Below are positions 38,912-51,748 of a DNA stretch of 64,000 nucleotides, one piece after another. Under the pieces are notes generated by a model. The model saw only the letters and a program-made list of their open reading frames with translations. It made no database searches and had not been told where the DNA came from. The stretch is from Saitoella complicata NRRL Y-17804 (Eukaryota; Ascomycota; Saitoellomycetes; Saitoellales; Saitoellaceae). The position numbers and the translations under genes were made by a program. Location: the NCBI RefSeq assembly GCF_001661265.1, contig NW_017567007.1:1-64000 (forward strand). The letters run 5' to 3'. Position 1 is the first letter of the stretch. Each line of letters opens with the position of its first letter.

Positions 38912-41900
38912 TCATACAGCTTCATCCGTAAACTTATCCTGGAATAACGGATGCCTCTCATGCCTCATACGGGTATCCCTATAATATCCTGGCAAACTGT
39001 AGATTTCACCAACCAGAGACTTGCAAATCCACATAAGCTTATCCAGCCTCAACACAATACCACTCGTTAACGTACAACCGACAGCAAAGAGGGCGTATTC
39101 GCGCTGCTGAAGTGTTTCGTAGTCGATGTGCCTGGGAAGACCATCGTCATCCTCATCGTCTTCATCGCCCCAGACAACCTTCAGACCATAGATACGCTGG
39201 TAGAAACGGTCCACTAGCGGAGATGGAACGATCTGAGGCAGCGAGCTTCCGGTCTTCAACGCCGTGCTAACCATGTAGATTGTCGCAAGCTGATCTGCTA
39301 CGAAATGCGGGTCAAGCCAGCCAGTACGGATGAGCAAAGCCCTCGTCCACTTCTGATCCAACTGCATAAAGACATTCATCAACGAAGTCATCAACTGTAC
39401 AAGCTCCATTTGCACCGCCAACAACTGCTGATACTTCTCCGCCGGCCATCGACCCTGAATGGGCGGCTCAAACTTGGCGAATCCCAATCGCAGATTTGCT
39501 TGAGCGAGCTTTGCCATGACCGCCAGAGCCATCTTCAACAACTCCGCATCTGGAACATTGTCTGGATGCTTCTTCCTAGCGTAGTTGGACAACTGACAAT
39601 GCATTGCACCAATTTCCGTGACCGTCCTCGCGAAAGTCAAGCGGAGTTGGAACCGACCAGTCTTTGGCGTAGGAACGAATGACCAGATGAACGCCGCCGT
39701 GATACCGATAACGACACACAAGAATCGTCTCCATGCAACCTCCCATCCAATACCCACAGTACCGAGAGTGGGGTTGTACGAGTCCTGCCACGAGTAGCCA
39801 ATCGTAAGCGCAACTGTAATCGTAAAGATAATCGCGGGCATAGGCGTCAGGTAGACATGGTACACCCTGATGAACAAAATCGGGATCAACGCAACCGCCA
39901 TAGTAGCAGCCAATCCATACGGATTACCCGGTCCGTTACCAGCCGAAATATACCAACACACCAAACCAACAACAGCGCCCAGCAAAGTTCCCCCAACACG
40001 ACTGACGAACCCAAAAAGTGTGTCACCACTGAACTGGGCATACGTCAATCCAGCCATGATGATAGCCCACAGACCCCTGTTATGGTACATAAACCCAGCT
40101 GTCGACTTGAAGAACGTCGGCAACGCAACCAACAAGACCAATATTCCTGCTTTGAATGCGAACGTGACGTCGTTCCTCCTGAAAAAGCAGTAAATCTTGT
40201 AAATCGCCAACCCAAACAGATGCCAAGTCTTACTCGGCGGATCAGCATCCGGATCACGTTTCTCGGTCGGAAGCTCATCGATTCCAGCCAAATGTTCCGG
40301 GTCATCATCCGCATCTCCACCCGTAGAATGGATCTTCGCAAACGCGGGACCACCACCGAACGCACCCCTCCACCACACCTTCGGGTTAAGCGCCATCTTC
40401 CAATCAAACCACAACTTCCTCCTGCGCCTCTCTTTTTCCAATGTGAGGATATGCTCCATCAACACCGTCAACTGCTTCGAGTACTCCACAATCTGGAATT
40501 CGTACAGATACGCGAAAAACAACCCACGATACGGCGGGATCTCATCATGCGGATGCCGTTCCTGGAAGTACTCCTCGAATGGCTTGATAATCTCCAACCT
40601 CTTCACACTCTGAAACTCATCCATAACGCGCTTTAACTCGCCAACCTGCCACGTCAACTCCTCAATTGCCATACTCCGATCCCTCTCATCCTTCGTCTTC
40701 GACCTAAAGAACTTCGTACACCGATCATTGTTAATCTTCTTCAACCATTTAAGCAAATACCCCATACTTTCATCCGAAACACGAATCACATCCTCCGTCG
40801 CGATCTTCAACAACGCAACCATCTCCTGAATGACCTCCCGATCCTTCTCCCTTGGGAATTTACTCTCCAAATCCATGTACGCCTGCGTCTCCATCACAGC
40901 GACTTGGCGATACTCATGATGCAACGCCTCATGCAGAATCTTTGGATGAAACGGACTGAAGGGCGAATGAGAATGGTGATCATGGCTGCTGCGCCGGCTA
41001 TCACTCTTCCTCTGCTTCTTCTTCTTCTTCTTGTTTTTCCTGAAGAGGTCGGCGAAGTCGTCGGGGATGGTATGCTCCCCACTTGGTCGTCCACCAGTGT
41101 ACACACTCCGTACACTGGCAGCAGAAGACTGCGTAGCCTCAAACTGTTGCAGTGGCGAAGCCCTGCGTTCCCTCAACTCTTCTGCACCAGGGACACTCAA
41201 GAAATCGGTATGACTGTCTCGGTGTCCACTATCACCCCTACCATCCGGACTCGCGAACCGTGCATGCAAGGAATGGTTGTCACTTCCCCTCCCACTCCTG
41301 CCAGAAGAGTGATGACTAATCTTCGGCCTCGGCGGCGTCTCCGTCATCCGCGGACTGGGACTAACGCTAACCCCAGGACTCGGACTCGGACTCGGCGAAT
41401 CAATCTCAATATCATTATCATGATCAACATCCGGGTTTTGATCCCTCTCCTCCCTCTCCTGCCTCTTCCAATGATCAGTCACCCGTCCCCCAGGAGGTGG
41501 CACAGGCGTCATCCAATCCCCAATACTACTCTCACCCCCCGCCGGCGTATTATACCCACTATACGGCCGACTCTGCGTCCCATCCCTATACCACCCATCC
41601 CTGTTCTTCCGACTCTTCTTCGGCTCCGTATTCCCCCTCAAAATCCTCTCAAACCGTGATCGGGGCCCGGGACGCATGTTGACGTCGACGACGTTATGAA
41701 AAAAGTCGAGGCCGGAGAGACGCGCTTGCATCTTCTTTGCGATGTCGAGGAATTGTTTTAGATCCGTGCCGCAGAGACGGCCGTAGGAGGGTTCCATGTC
41801 AAGGAAACCCTCGATGGCGGCGAAGGCGGGGAGCATCTGTCGAACGCCGATGAGCTTTTCGTGGGCGGTGCTAGCTTTGCTCCAGTTGTCGGAATCCGGA

Positions 41901-42713
41901 TCCGTGGCCAGCAAGCTCTTTTGCTCGGCAATGACCTCCTTCAGCGCCCCAAACAATCCCATTAATTTGTCCATATAGAGATGATTCACCGTTTCAGGGT
42001 AAATGAAGATCGCGCATCCAATATTAATACCAGATTGGATCACCAACGGGACAACGAAAAGACCCCCAAGCAATGGGTAGAAATACGGAAACAGTGCCCC
42101 ATACGTACACGTAACAACTGCCGAAAACCAATCAGTACGAAATCACAAACGTAGGTGGATAACGAGAATACGCACCAACACAAATCATAGAAAACACCGA
42201 CCCAAAAATTAACGCCGGATACTTCGACTTAATCCACAAAAAGAACCCAGCCCCGAACGCCAAGAAAACCGCAAACACAACCGAACTCTTCGTCTCAACA
42301 TAATCTCCATTGAAAATTGCAACCCGATTCACACTCGTAAGATCGAGATATTCATCCCTCACCGCCGTCGCGATCCGGGCAGCAACAATGCCCCACGCCC
42401 ACGCAACGAGGACGAGGATAATGTTATACACCGACCTCCAAAACGTAACGATAACCGGGTCAGAAGGCGGTGTAATCAACGCCACCACCAACGCAAAGAA
42501 ACTCGCTTGCCCGAGGACGTGGAGGGTATGTGGTACGATAATGAGGATGAACGCGATCCAGCCTGCGACGGAGGATCGAATGACGGGTTTCATTGACTTG
42601 TAGTTGCATTTTGCTGGTACCCACGCGAGGAAGGAGGGCCATGGCCATGTCTTGGGGTGGATCGTGACTGGGTTCTTTGCGGAGGCCGGTTCTTTCTCGT
42701 TTTCCTTCGGCAT
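38912..42713 (-). CDS. FUSC/aromatic-acid-exporter-like membrane protein
   Basis: Exons on the minus strand are 42713-42176 and 42117-38912, total about 1247 residues; the join (GTT split as G|TT) keeps one frame across a 58-nt intron. It matches the fungal two-domain family often described as putative ER transporter 6TM N-terminal plus ArAE_2/DUF2421, related to yeast Bre4 and to bacterial fusaric-acid exporters. The N-terminal membrane block (FILIIVPHTLHVLGQASFFA, SSVVFAVFLAFGAGFFLW) is followed by a long cytosolic region with Ser/Arg-rich disorder and an acidic patch. A second membrane block follows (AGILVLLVALPTFF, LGAVVGLVCWYISAG, AMPAII-like stretch), then a C-terminal cytosolic domain with GKTKGR-like basic text absent and the end RHPLFQDKFTDEAV. 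Substrate is unknown; relatives affect drug and brefeldin A sensitivity. The large second exon opens at a TTG, so the N-terminal exon is required. Confidence 0.85.
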
Positions 42714-43187
42714 GGTCGTGATCGATAAATCGGATGCCGCTAAGAGCTCTTCAGGTAAGAAACTGACCCAGCAGCTGAATCAGAACCGCCGAATATTCCG
42801 AATGGCAGATCGAGAATGTTGCTGGTGAATTGTTATGAAGCCCGGCGATAACCTTAGCTGCAGATTTCTGTGGATTTGCGCAGCCTACGTATGCTGCAGT
42901 GTACGAGTCTAAACGGCGGGGGGCAGTCATGCCGTATGCTATTTATAGTATATACATGACGAGGGATCTTGGCAGTCGCAATTTGTCAATTACGTGAAGC
43001 TGGAGGTTTGGGAGGTGCTCGAGGGACCGAGCGCGAATTATGTGGGGCCCGGGTGGGCCTTCGCGTGTGAACTCTGATAAACTGGACCGTCTTGTCCGAA
43101 CCGAACGGCACGTTCGTCAAGTCTATTCCGCTTCAGAATATCGTACACGACTTTTCAGAGCCTCCTACTCTCTCTTTCAGCATCACT

Positions 43188-43816
43188 TTAGTACTTGGTG
43201 GGATCATGGCCCCAGTTCTATTTCGCCCGTAAGTTGCCACCTTCACTTGTAGATATAGCAATATAGCAAGACTCACCTTCAAACTCTTCGTAGAATTCGC
43301 ATTTTCCAATTCCTCCTCACTCTTCGTCTCCTTCAACTTCCCCTCCTGCGCCAAATGCCTCTTACAATAACTCACAACCCTCCTCATATGCTCCACATCC
43401 TCATCCGTATACTTCTCCTCATCCTTCTCCGGGTTTCTCTCCAAGATATCCACGATAATCCGACCACTTTCGTGACCTTTTGATTCGCCGGATCCGTCGT
43501 TTTTCATCTGCCCGGTGTGCTGAGATTCGGAGGTGGAGAGCCAGCAGGAGAGTTCGGAGGGGGACATGTTTACGTAGGAGTTGAATTCGCGGATGACTTC
43601 GGCGCGGTTTTTCATTTTGCGTGTACTGTATGATCTGGTGAAGGTTCTGTCAAGCGTTTGAGATCGCAGCAATGAGGTTGAAGTTAGAGGTGATGGACGA
43701 GTCTTTATCGCTATCGATAGAGGACGTTTTTTTATGACGTCACGAAAGATCGGGGGACGCAGCGGAAGCGTTGCTGATCGGATCAACAGTACAGATGGAC
43801 GGGACTTGAACATCAT
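43188..43816 (-). CDS. DUF3140 family protein with mitochondrial-type presequence
   Basis: Exons on the minus strand are 43816-43277 and 43217-43188, giving about 189 residues. The second exon adds only NWGHDPTKY and the stop, but this restores the conserved family end (NWGHDP). The core domain starts near residue 68: REFNSYVNMSPSELSCWLST, then GHESGRIIVDILERNP and DVEHMRRVVSYCKRHLAQ. These are the main conserved blocks of DUF3140, a family common in bacteria and scattered in fungi, with no settled function. The first 67 residues are rich in Arg/Ser, lack acids almost wholly, and contain RSYSTRKM, which looks like a mitochondrial import signal and cleavage site. A second ATG (KMKNRAEV) would give the bare domain, so dual localisation is possible. 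Reading through the intron instead would add unrelated residues. Confidence 0.8.
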
Positions 43817-44148
43817 GGTGGTGCGTGGTAACCCTCAAGGTGGCCTGCTTACTCTCTTATAGCAGTCGTATGGGGAGGTCTTGGGAGCCGATAACGTTGA
43901 CGTCAAGGCCAGAGGAGAATAACAGGAGGAAGCAAGAGAGGGAACGATAAAGCTTCATATAACTTATTGTCCTTTTGAAATAAAAAGTAGGTAAATAAAA
44001 ATAATGATGATGCTAGATGATCGAAACTTGCGTAAGATGCTACTCGCGATCCCAAGTATTGGATGCGAACGTAAGAAAAAGTAAAAGAAAAGGTCGTAGA
44101 TGATGCTAAATCACTCCCATCTTCCTCCCCACCTCATTAGCCTGTAGT
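43817..44148. other. Intergenic between DUF3140 and glucan synthase genes
   Basis: Promoter of the leftward DUF3140 gene on its left side and the 3' end of the leftward glucan synthase gene on its right side, with AT-rich sequence near 43980-44010. No other feature is seen. Confidence 0.45.
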
Positions 44149-47100
44149 TTATGGCTTACTCAACTGCTCCTTCCTAAAGAACCTCAGATAGCCAACACAA
44201 ATCACAATCTGACACACCAACCCAAACCAAAACATCCAGTTCGACCACGGTCCCGCGCCGTCCGTCGTAGGATTCCACGCCGAGGCATCAGGGAAAACAC
44301 CAGACGGACCGACCTTATCCGGCGCCGTAGCACGAGCCAGCATGGCGACGAGTGCACCAACCATCTGTGCCGCAACGAGGGTGACAGCGACGTGGAATCG
44401 GGTGAGGGTTTGGAGGAGAATCATACCCAGCCCAACACCCTGAATCGCATCGAGTACACCCAACCACAGCCAAAGACTCGTACCGAGATACGGTCCAGCA
44501 GCTCCAGCCCACGGAAGACTCAACCCGATATTGGAGGTACTCCACAACAACTGTGCCCACCTCGGTGCACCAAGCCCGATCGCAAAGACCGGGATAAACC
44601 ATGAATGAGTCTTCGCTGCCCGACCAAGGAAGTATAAGATGACGCTCCACACACCGACGAAGAAACCCACCAATAACAGGAAAGTTTCCCATGTCTTCAA
44701 TGACGAGTTCCAGAGGTATGTCCAGTTACGTCCGTAAACGGTTGACAACCAATACGTCTGCAATATCGTCGAGAACAAGAACCACATCACGACATGTCTC
44801 CTCATCAACGACCGATAAAATGCAGGAACTTTACCCGGCATCTGCCTGTAAAAGTCAGGAAGTCCGACATAGAGGAACACCCCAATCCCCGTCATTAACC
44901 CAGCAAGAACCCACGTAACAACAGTAGTAGTAACACTCGTCGTCAACCCAATCTCAACACCAGGCGTGTTCTTCGCGTCCACTGTCAACTTGTGTCCCCA
45001 ATACCACAATGCCGCAGCCCAGATCTGCTGCGTACCCTGGATAACACAGGCCCTGAAGACCCAAGATGTGAGTCTTGCGCCTCCTTCGTCACCAAAGTTG
45101 AGGGAGAAGTAGAAGGCACCTGAGGCAGAGGCACCGGCGTAAACCCACGTTGCACCATGGTTGATGAAACTGCGTGCAGCGATGCCGAAGTCGTGGAGAC
45201 CGGGGATTCCAATCATGAAGAATGCCAGAGCGTAGAGGTAGAACGGAGCGTGTAAGACGTGGATCGAGGGGAAGAGACGGAAAACAGTCCACCAGATCGC
45301 ACAAGATACAAAGTACACAGTACCGATACTGTAGATTTGAATGGCAGAGTTATCGGATGAACCACCAAGCAAGTTGAGCTGGAACGCCGTCGCGGCGAGG
45401 ACTTGTCCAAGAGCGAGGAATATGGAGTAGACCGGCCAGTCTCCAAGCTTGCGCTGCATCAATAACTTGATACCCCTCGGAGGTTTCTTGACTCCATTAG
45501 GATTCAACGCACGCATATCATTGATCGCACCAGCTGCAGGACTGTACTGCTCCGGCGAACTCCTCGACATATCATCCTCAGAGAAGATACTCGCGGGACG
45601 ACTACTCACAATCCCCAACTTCTTTTCCCTCACGTCATTGAAGAACGCGCGTTCAGACTTGACAAGGAAGTTTTCGATACAAAGTTCGTCCTTAGAGTTC
45701 TTGCTGTTCAGGTTTTCGAGGCGGGAGGCAAAGGTTCGCATGACTTTCCCGTCTTCGTCCGTGAAGTTCTTTTCGGTGTCGGTGAGCTTAAAGTGGGGTT
45801 TGTCAGTGTCGGTCATGACTGTGGCCAAACTGAGAGTCGACATGGTCGCTCCTGCACCCAGGGTACGACCAAGGGTGCCGGTACCCGTAGACTGTGAAGA
45901 TGACGACGGACGCAAAGGGCTCTCGTGAATGATAGGCACCCCCTGCTCCGACGGCATGCTCGGCGTCCATGGTCCACTGTGACCCGAGACGATTGGCGTC
46001 CACGAGCTTACATGCCCGTGAGACACAACTGTAGGCTCGCCACGACCAACTTCTCCAAGGCGCACAGTCTCACGACTATCGTTCGAATCTGAAATTCCGA
46101 GACCAATCAACGAATGCTGCTGCCTCGACCGTCTTCGTGACTCAGGATCACGATCGAAGTAACCTTCGAGAACCGTTCCACGCTGCGGGTCATAGAACAC
46201 TGACTCATTGTCAGACATACCGTCCCAATCATCCTCAGACATCGGTCGCTCGAGGTAGATCTCTTCTTCGTCGACAGTCTCAATACCACCGTTACCGTGC
46301 CTGGGTCTGCTATTGTGGCCAGGACCCAACTTGGATCCATAGCGACTCACGCTGGCTCCGCTTGGGTTGGGAGAACCGCCATTACGTGGTGACCCAACGG
46401 GTGACATCGTAGGAGACATGGTCGGAGACATGGCTGGTGAGATGCTTGGCGAATCTTCGTACGGTGAGAACTCCCCGGTGTCGGAGTCGCCGAAGGATGA
46501 CGGTGAACCATGAAGGTAGGGATCCTCGTCTGGAGTCGGGCTGAGGTCAGTAATAGAGGGTGAGTAAGAAGGTGTGTGAGGGTCAGCATATCCGGGCGAG
46601 CTACGACTGAAGGTGCCCTGATTAGGCGTAGGCGAAGACGAGAAGATACTCGAGGCCGCAGACGTACGACGAGTGCTGCGCTTCTTCTGCACCCTCTCAG
46701 ACGCGATAATACACCTGTTCTGGATGTCATCAAGCTTCTTGACCCAGACCTTGACAGGGAAACGCTGCTTAGCAGACTTGGCACGTAACTCGGCTCGAGT
46801 CGATTGCTTGGACGACAACGCTTGACGACTGGCGGATTCAAACTGCTGGATCAAGTGACTCGCAGTAGCAGACTCAACAGTGTACCACCAGCCGGGCATA
46901 GCACCGAGACCACCAACGCGAGCTCCGATACCCAAGGCGCCCTTACGACCAAACTCGACAGCAACAAGGCCGAAGGGCTCATCACGGGAGGGAATAAGCG
47001 CGAAGTCAGCACCGCTGAAGATGAACGGAGGAAGCTGAGTGAACTCCGGCTTCGAAAAGACACGGTCAGGGTACTTCTTCATGAGAACATCCAACTTCTC

Positions 47101-50100
47101 CGCTGCGAATTTGCCGTAAAGGTCAATCACAGGACCAACCGCAATCAACTGCACAGGGAAATCTTGAAGCAAGGTAGGCAACAAATCAGCGATAAGGTCG
47201 ACACCCTTCTGCATGGACCAACGTCCGACGAACACAAGAAGCTCCGCCTTAGGGTCCACCTTCAACCCAGCCCATTCCTGTGCTTGTCGTTTCAAGTCAT
47301 GACGTCTGGCCTCGAACTCCTTGTCGACGACCACTTTCTTCTTCTTGTCATCGTCAGGATCGATGTCTCCAGTATCGGAAGGATCCGGGTTAGGCAAAGT
47401 ACCGATCTTACTGAGACCCCAGAAGATAGGGTACCTTGCCCACGAACGCTTACCGTACTTATTTGACACACCAACAGCACCAAATCCCTTCTGGTGAATA
47501 CGAAGGTATGACGCGCCGGCATGCAAAAGGTTGAATACGTTACCGTACTGCACGTACTTCGTACAGATTTTCTGACTGATGTTGAACACGGCGCAGACTT
47601 CTTCCTTCTCTTCCTGGCTCCTGAGCGGCCAGAGACCCTGGAATTCGGCATTGTGGAGAGACAAAGCGCAAGGAATGACGTCGGGGAGAAGGTAGCAGGG
47701 CGCAAGGGCACCGTGGTAGTCGTTGATATGGTACATGTCCGGCTTGTACCGACGAATACACTCCGCGATACACTGGTTCCATGCCGAGTAGAAGATAGCA
47801 GACTCCAAGTCATCCATCCTCGCCGGGTAAGGCTCAACTTGAGATTGTCGTCTGAAGACCGGCGCATCAAGTAAGATGTAGGTGATGTTCTTCTGCTGAT
47901 AGCTCTGGACACCAATTTGGTAGAACTTGTTAAGAATCTTGACCTCGATAGGTGGGCAGTAGTCCGCCTCCGGGTAGTCAATACCGCCGACCTTGGGAAC
48001 AACCCAGATGAGATCCTGATGCTCGAGGTTCTTACCCATAAGTTGAGCCATGACTCCAAGACCCCCAATCTTGATCTTGATGTTCCAGTCCGAGATGTCG
48101 TATTCAAGCGTCGCGATGATTACGGATCGCCTCTTGTTTGGCGATACAGCAACCGCAGCAACGGCCGACGTGTCTGCCGCCATACTACCGAGAGTATACG
48201 TAGATGCCATAGCTTTGACGATGCTGTAAGGGCCCTTGGCGTCATGTCGGGTTGGCTCAGACGACCTGAAGACATCCCTCAATGACTGCAAGGGAATGAA
48301 GCTCTTCTTATCAGTATTGCCTCTCGTGTTGAACTTGATCTTGTAGAAGGATCCACGGAATGCAAGAACAGCCGCGATGGCAGTAAGCACCGGGACGATA
48401 GCCATAATGATGAACATGGCGATCTGAACAGCCCATGAACCCTTCGGCACGGCATACCACTGACGAGTCCCATCGTCGATGACAATTTGCCATGACAGAT
48501 AAGGCTTTGGCGGCGTCAGAGTAATGTTGAGCAGGTTGGTGGTGAGAGTAGCAGGCGACAATCTGTCGATCGTACCATCACCGTCGATATCACCGTACAC
48601 AAATTGAGCATCGGGCTTTCCATCAGGATTCATTCCCCACATGTTCAGCTGCAACGACGCAGGCCAGGTCGCCATGTAGTTCCATCTCCACTTGCCTTCA
48701 CTGTCGAGCTTGAACTGATTGTCGACACCGGAATCATAACCCCATTCGTTGAATACTCCCATAGCCCAAATGTTGGGGAAGCGCCGAGGAGTAGAGTAAT
48801 CGACATCGCCGTGCTGAATGTGGTGGGAAGAGCCAAGAATGGAAGAATAGTATTGAACCATCACATGTTCACCGGCCCATTCCTGAGCCTTTGTACCAGA
48901 CCAGTCGGTCTCGTTAATCGTGACAATCTGACTCTCCTTGTACGTGTACCAGTCCGAGTAGTGCACCCAGTCGGTCGAGTATCGGAACATATCAGCACCG
49001 GCGGCAGTCTGATTGAGCTGCAAGTTGTCATCAGAGTCCTTGGTCAACAACGTTGAAGAGTAGTTCGCCACGCGAGGGAAAACAATCGGGTTATTGATCA
49101 ACCCATAGCGGACGAAGAAGGTAGCGTCGCCATCGAGAGAGGAGTTGCCTTCCGCAGTGGTCACATTGCTCAGCGTAATCGCATGAACACCATCCATAAC
49201 TCCTGTCAAATTCGCCGACCAACTGAATACTGATCCTGGAGAGCCAACATATTGCGACGTGTAGACCGTCAGGTTCTGGCAAGTAGCAGTGCTGATCGTC
49301 GGTGTCGAGCCATCACTAGTCTTTGACTCCAATGAAATCTGCTTCGTGATCTGATTACAATCCATAACTTCCGAAAACTCGAAGGTGAGAGGAATAATGC
49401 CAGCGACACCCTTCTCAGCCATCTCCACTCTCGCATCGTGACCTGGAGAAAAGCGAGTAATGACAGGTGGACGTTCAACCCAGTACTCCTTGTTAATGAA
49501 AGCCCTCCAGCCGTAAGCTTCGAGAGTCACGTTTGGCAGACAACCGTGATATGGCCCTGATCCGTTCTGGTAAATCTGTACGAGAGATTCTTCAAGGGTG
49601 TACTCCTCATAAGGCCACATCAAACTCTTGATCGTTGTATTCGGTGTATACGGCGCAATAATCGGTGGGTCGAAGCCCATGCAATCATAACTCCAAGTGC
49701 GATTGTCGGTAGCGTTATTATTGGTATACAACAACCACAAAGCCGACTGATTGTAATTGGTGATCAAGTCGTCCTGCAAACCCTCCAGTCCATTCTTCGC
49801 GATGGAATACAGTCCCTTCTCCGTCGATGAATTCCCAGACCCAGGAAAGAAGACATTTTCGGTCCAGTTACCTAGTTTGAAAAGCGCCCATCCATCGCGG
49901 ACAACAGTGTACTTATCACGGATATCATACAACCCCTTCAGGATGTTGCGGGCAGGATGACTCGAGTCACGGTGGTCGAGGGAGTTCCAATCGTCCTCGC
50001 AACCCGACATGGCATTACCCAAGTCCATCTCATAGTACTGCTGAGATCCGAGTCTGTAGCATCCGTGTGACTGCCAGGCAACCGTCGAGACAATGGGCTG

Positions 50101-51748
50101 ACGTCCGTACATGTAGTTCTGGGCAGTGTTGTCAAGGAGGTACATTAACTGTTCCTCTCCATAGTACAACAAGGGCACACCCGGGAGCAACAACGTCACG
50201 ATCATTAAACCCAACATCTGCTTGCCTGCTCCGTCGGAGATAGCCGGCCACCTGAACAAATCCTGGTTCGTGGTAGCGAACATATGCCTTGGGTCCACTT
50301 GACCAGTCATCGCGTTCAGGAAATCATTGTTGACCATCATCTCGTTCCACGCGGTAACGAAGTCCGTGTTGATATCGTACGCGACCTGGAGGTTACCGTC
50401 CATACCCAAGAACCGAGTGATCGCACGGTAGATGGAGTAATGGAACGCAGAGTTGTCGAAACCACCGGCGGCTTCAGGGTGTAACCAGTAGTCTCCATCC
50501 GAATCATTATGCAACGACATCGCTGTCAAGATATCCGGCGGCCTCTGATCCGGTTGTCTTCCGCGTCCATAGTAAATGGACCCAAAGTAATCACCACCAG
50601 TAACCTCCCCCATGATCATAAAGTCCTTCTTGTTGTACTGAACCGCACATTGTCGTACAGCCGTGCTCCACTCCGCAGTAAAGTCGACAGTCATTTGGGT
50701 AGCCTTGTCAAGACGTACGCCGTCGACGTCGAGCATGCTCACGACCAAACAAGCAAGATGTCCAAGACGGTCGGACATCCCCGGTTTCCAATCTCTCAGA
50801 CGATCCTGCACGGAGGCGAACTTGGACAATTGACGCTGCCAGTCGGGGAAGACCCCGAAAGCTTCCGTGTCACCGTACTGGTCGAAATCCGAATTGTAAC
50901 ATCCGACTTGAGAGTTGACTGTGGCTCCGGTTACAGGATATCCATCATCACCCCAGAACCTTGGCATCTGACACGTGTCATTATACGTGTTCGTGAAGTT
51001 GAAATCAGGGTACGTCAAAGCTGTTTTCCATACAGCCGTGTGCTCGTTCAACGAGAATGGTGTCGAGGTGTTGAGATAGCCCTGGAAACCGACAAGATCA
51101 CCGAGTGTTGCGACCGTAAGATCCATGATGAGGTACATTCCGCGATTGTGCAGTTCTTGGATCATCTCTCGCCATTCTTCGACAGTACCGAAATGCGGAT
51201 CGAGGAGGGTGAAGTCGAGAGGGGAGTATCCGTCTGCACCCCAGGGTTGATTGAGGAATGGTGATCCGGCAATATAAACAACCTACAAAACGGATGTTAG
51301 CATCGCCAGACTTTGTTGTGACCGTCTAACATCGACTTACCTTAACTCCCATCCCCTCAAGATACGCCAAACTCTTCTGTAACCCCTTCACATCACCACC
51401 AGCTCGAAATCCAGTCTCGTAGATATCGTACTCCTTCACCGTCCCACCAATATCGTTGTTTGTCGGATCACCATCGACCCATTTGTCGAGGATGATGGTG
51501 TAGGTCGGATATCGCCAATGTGGGGGTGAGGGGTTGAAGGTGTGATTTTCCCATTCGCCGGAGTAATCGAGGATAGCGCCGGCTGTTTGTCACCAGTTAG
51601 CAAATGCACACGAAGCTTCGAAAGCGCAAGACAAACCTGCGGCATTAGGATTGGTGTTCAAGTTATAAGGTGCGTTTGCTTCGGTGTAGACGGCTGCCCA
51701 TGCCCTCGAAGCGAGGCCAGCGAGGGATAGTAGCAGGGTATGCCGCAT
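44149..51748 (-). CDS. ags1: Cell wall alpha-1,3-glucan synthase
   Basis: Three exons on the minus strand: 51748-51637, 51582-51341 and 51282-44149, about 2495 residues, close to the family length (2400-2450). The plasma-membrane enzyme makes wall alpha-1,3-glucan. A signal peptide (MRHTLLLSLAGLASRAWA) precedes YNLNTNPNAA and an extracellular GH13 region with LDVDGVRLDKATQ (Asp310), IMGEVTGGDY (Glu344) and YYGEEQLMYL. One membrane span lies near 1065-1092. The cytosolic GT5, glycogen-synthase-like domain starts near 1172 (ATLEYDISDW, KIGGLGVMAQLMGKNL) and holds FVGRWSMQKGVDLIADLL and the E-x7-E motif PSRDEPFGLVAVEFG near 1550. A disordered Ser/Pro linker with MSPTMSPTMSP repeats follows, then a multi-span C-terminal region from about 2060, thought to export the chain. 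Architecture is complete and the frame unbroken. An amylase of the type that supports this pathway lies at 17038-18926. Confidence 0.95.
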
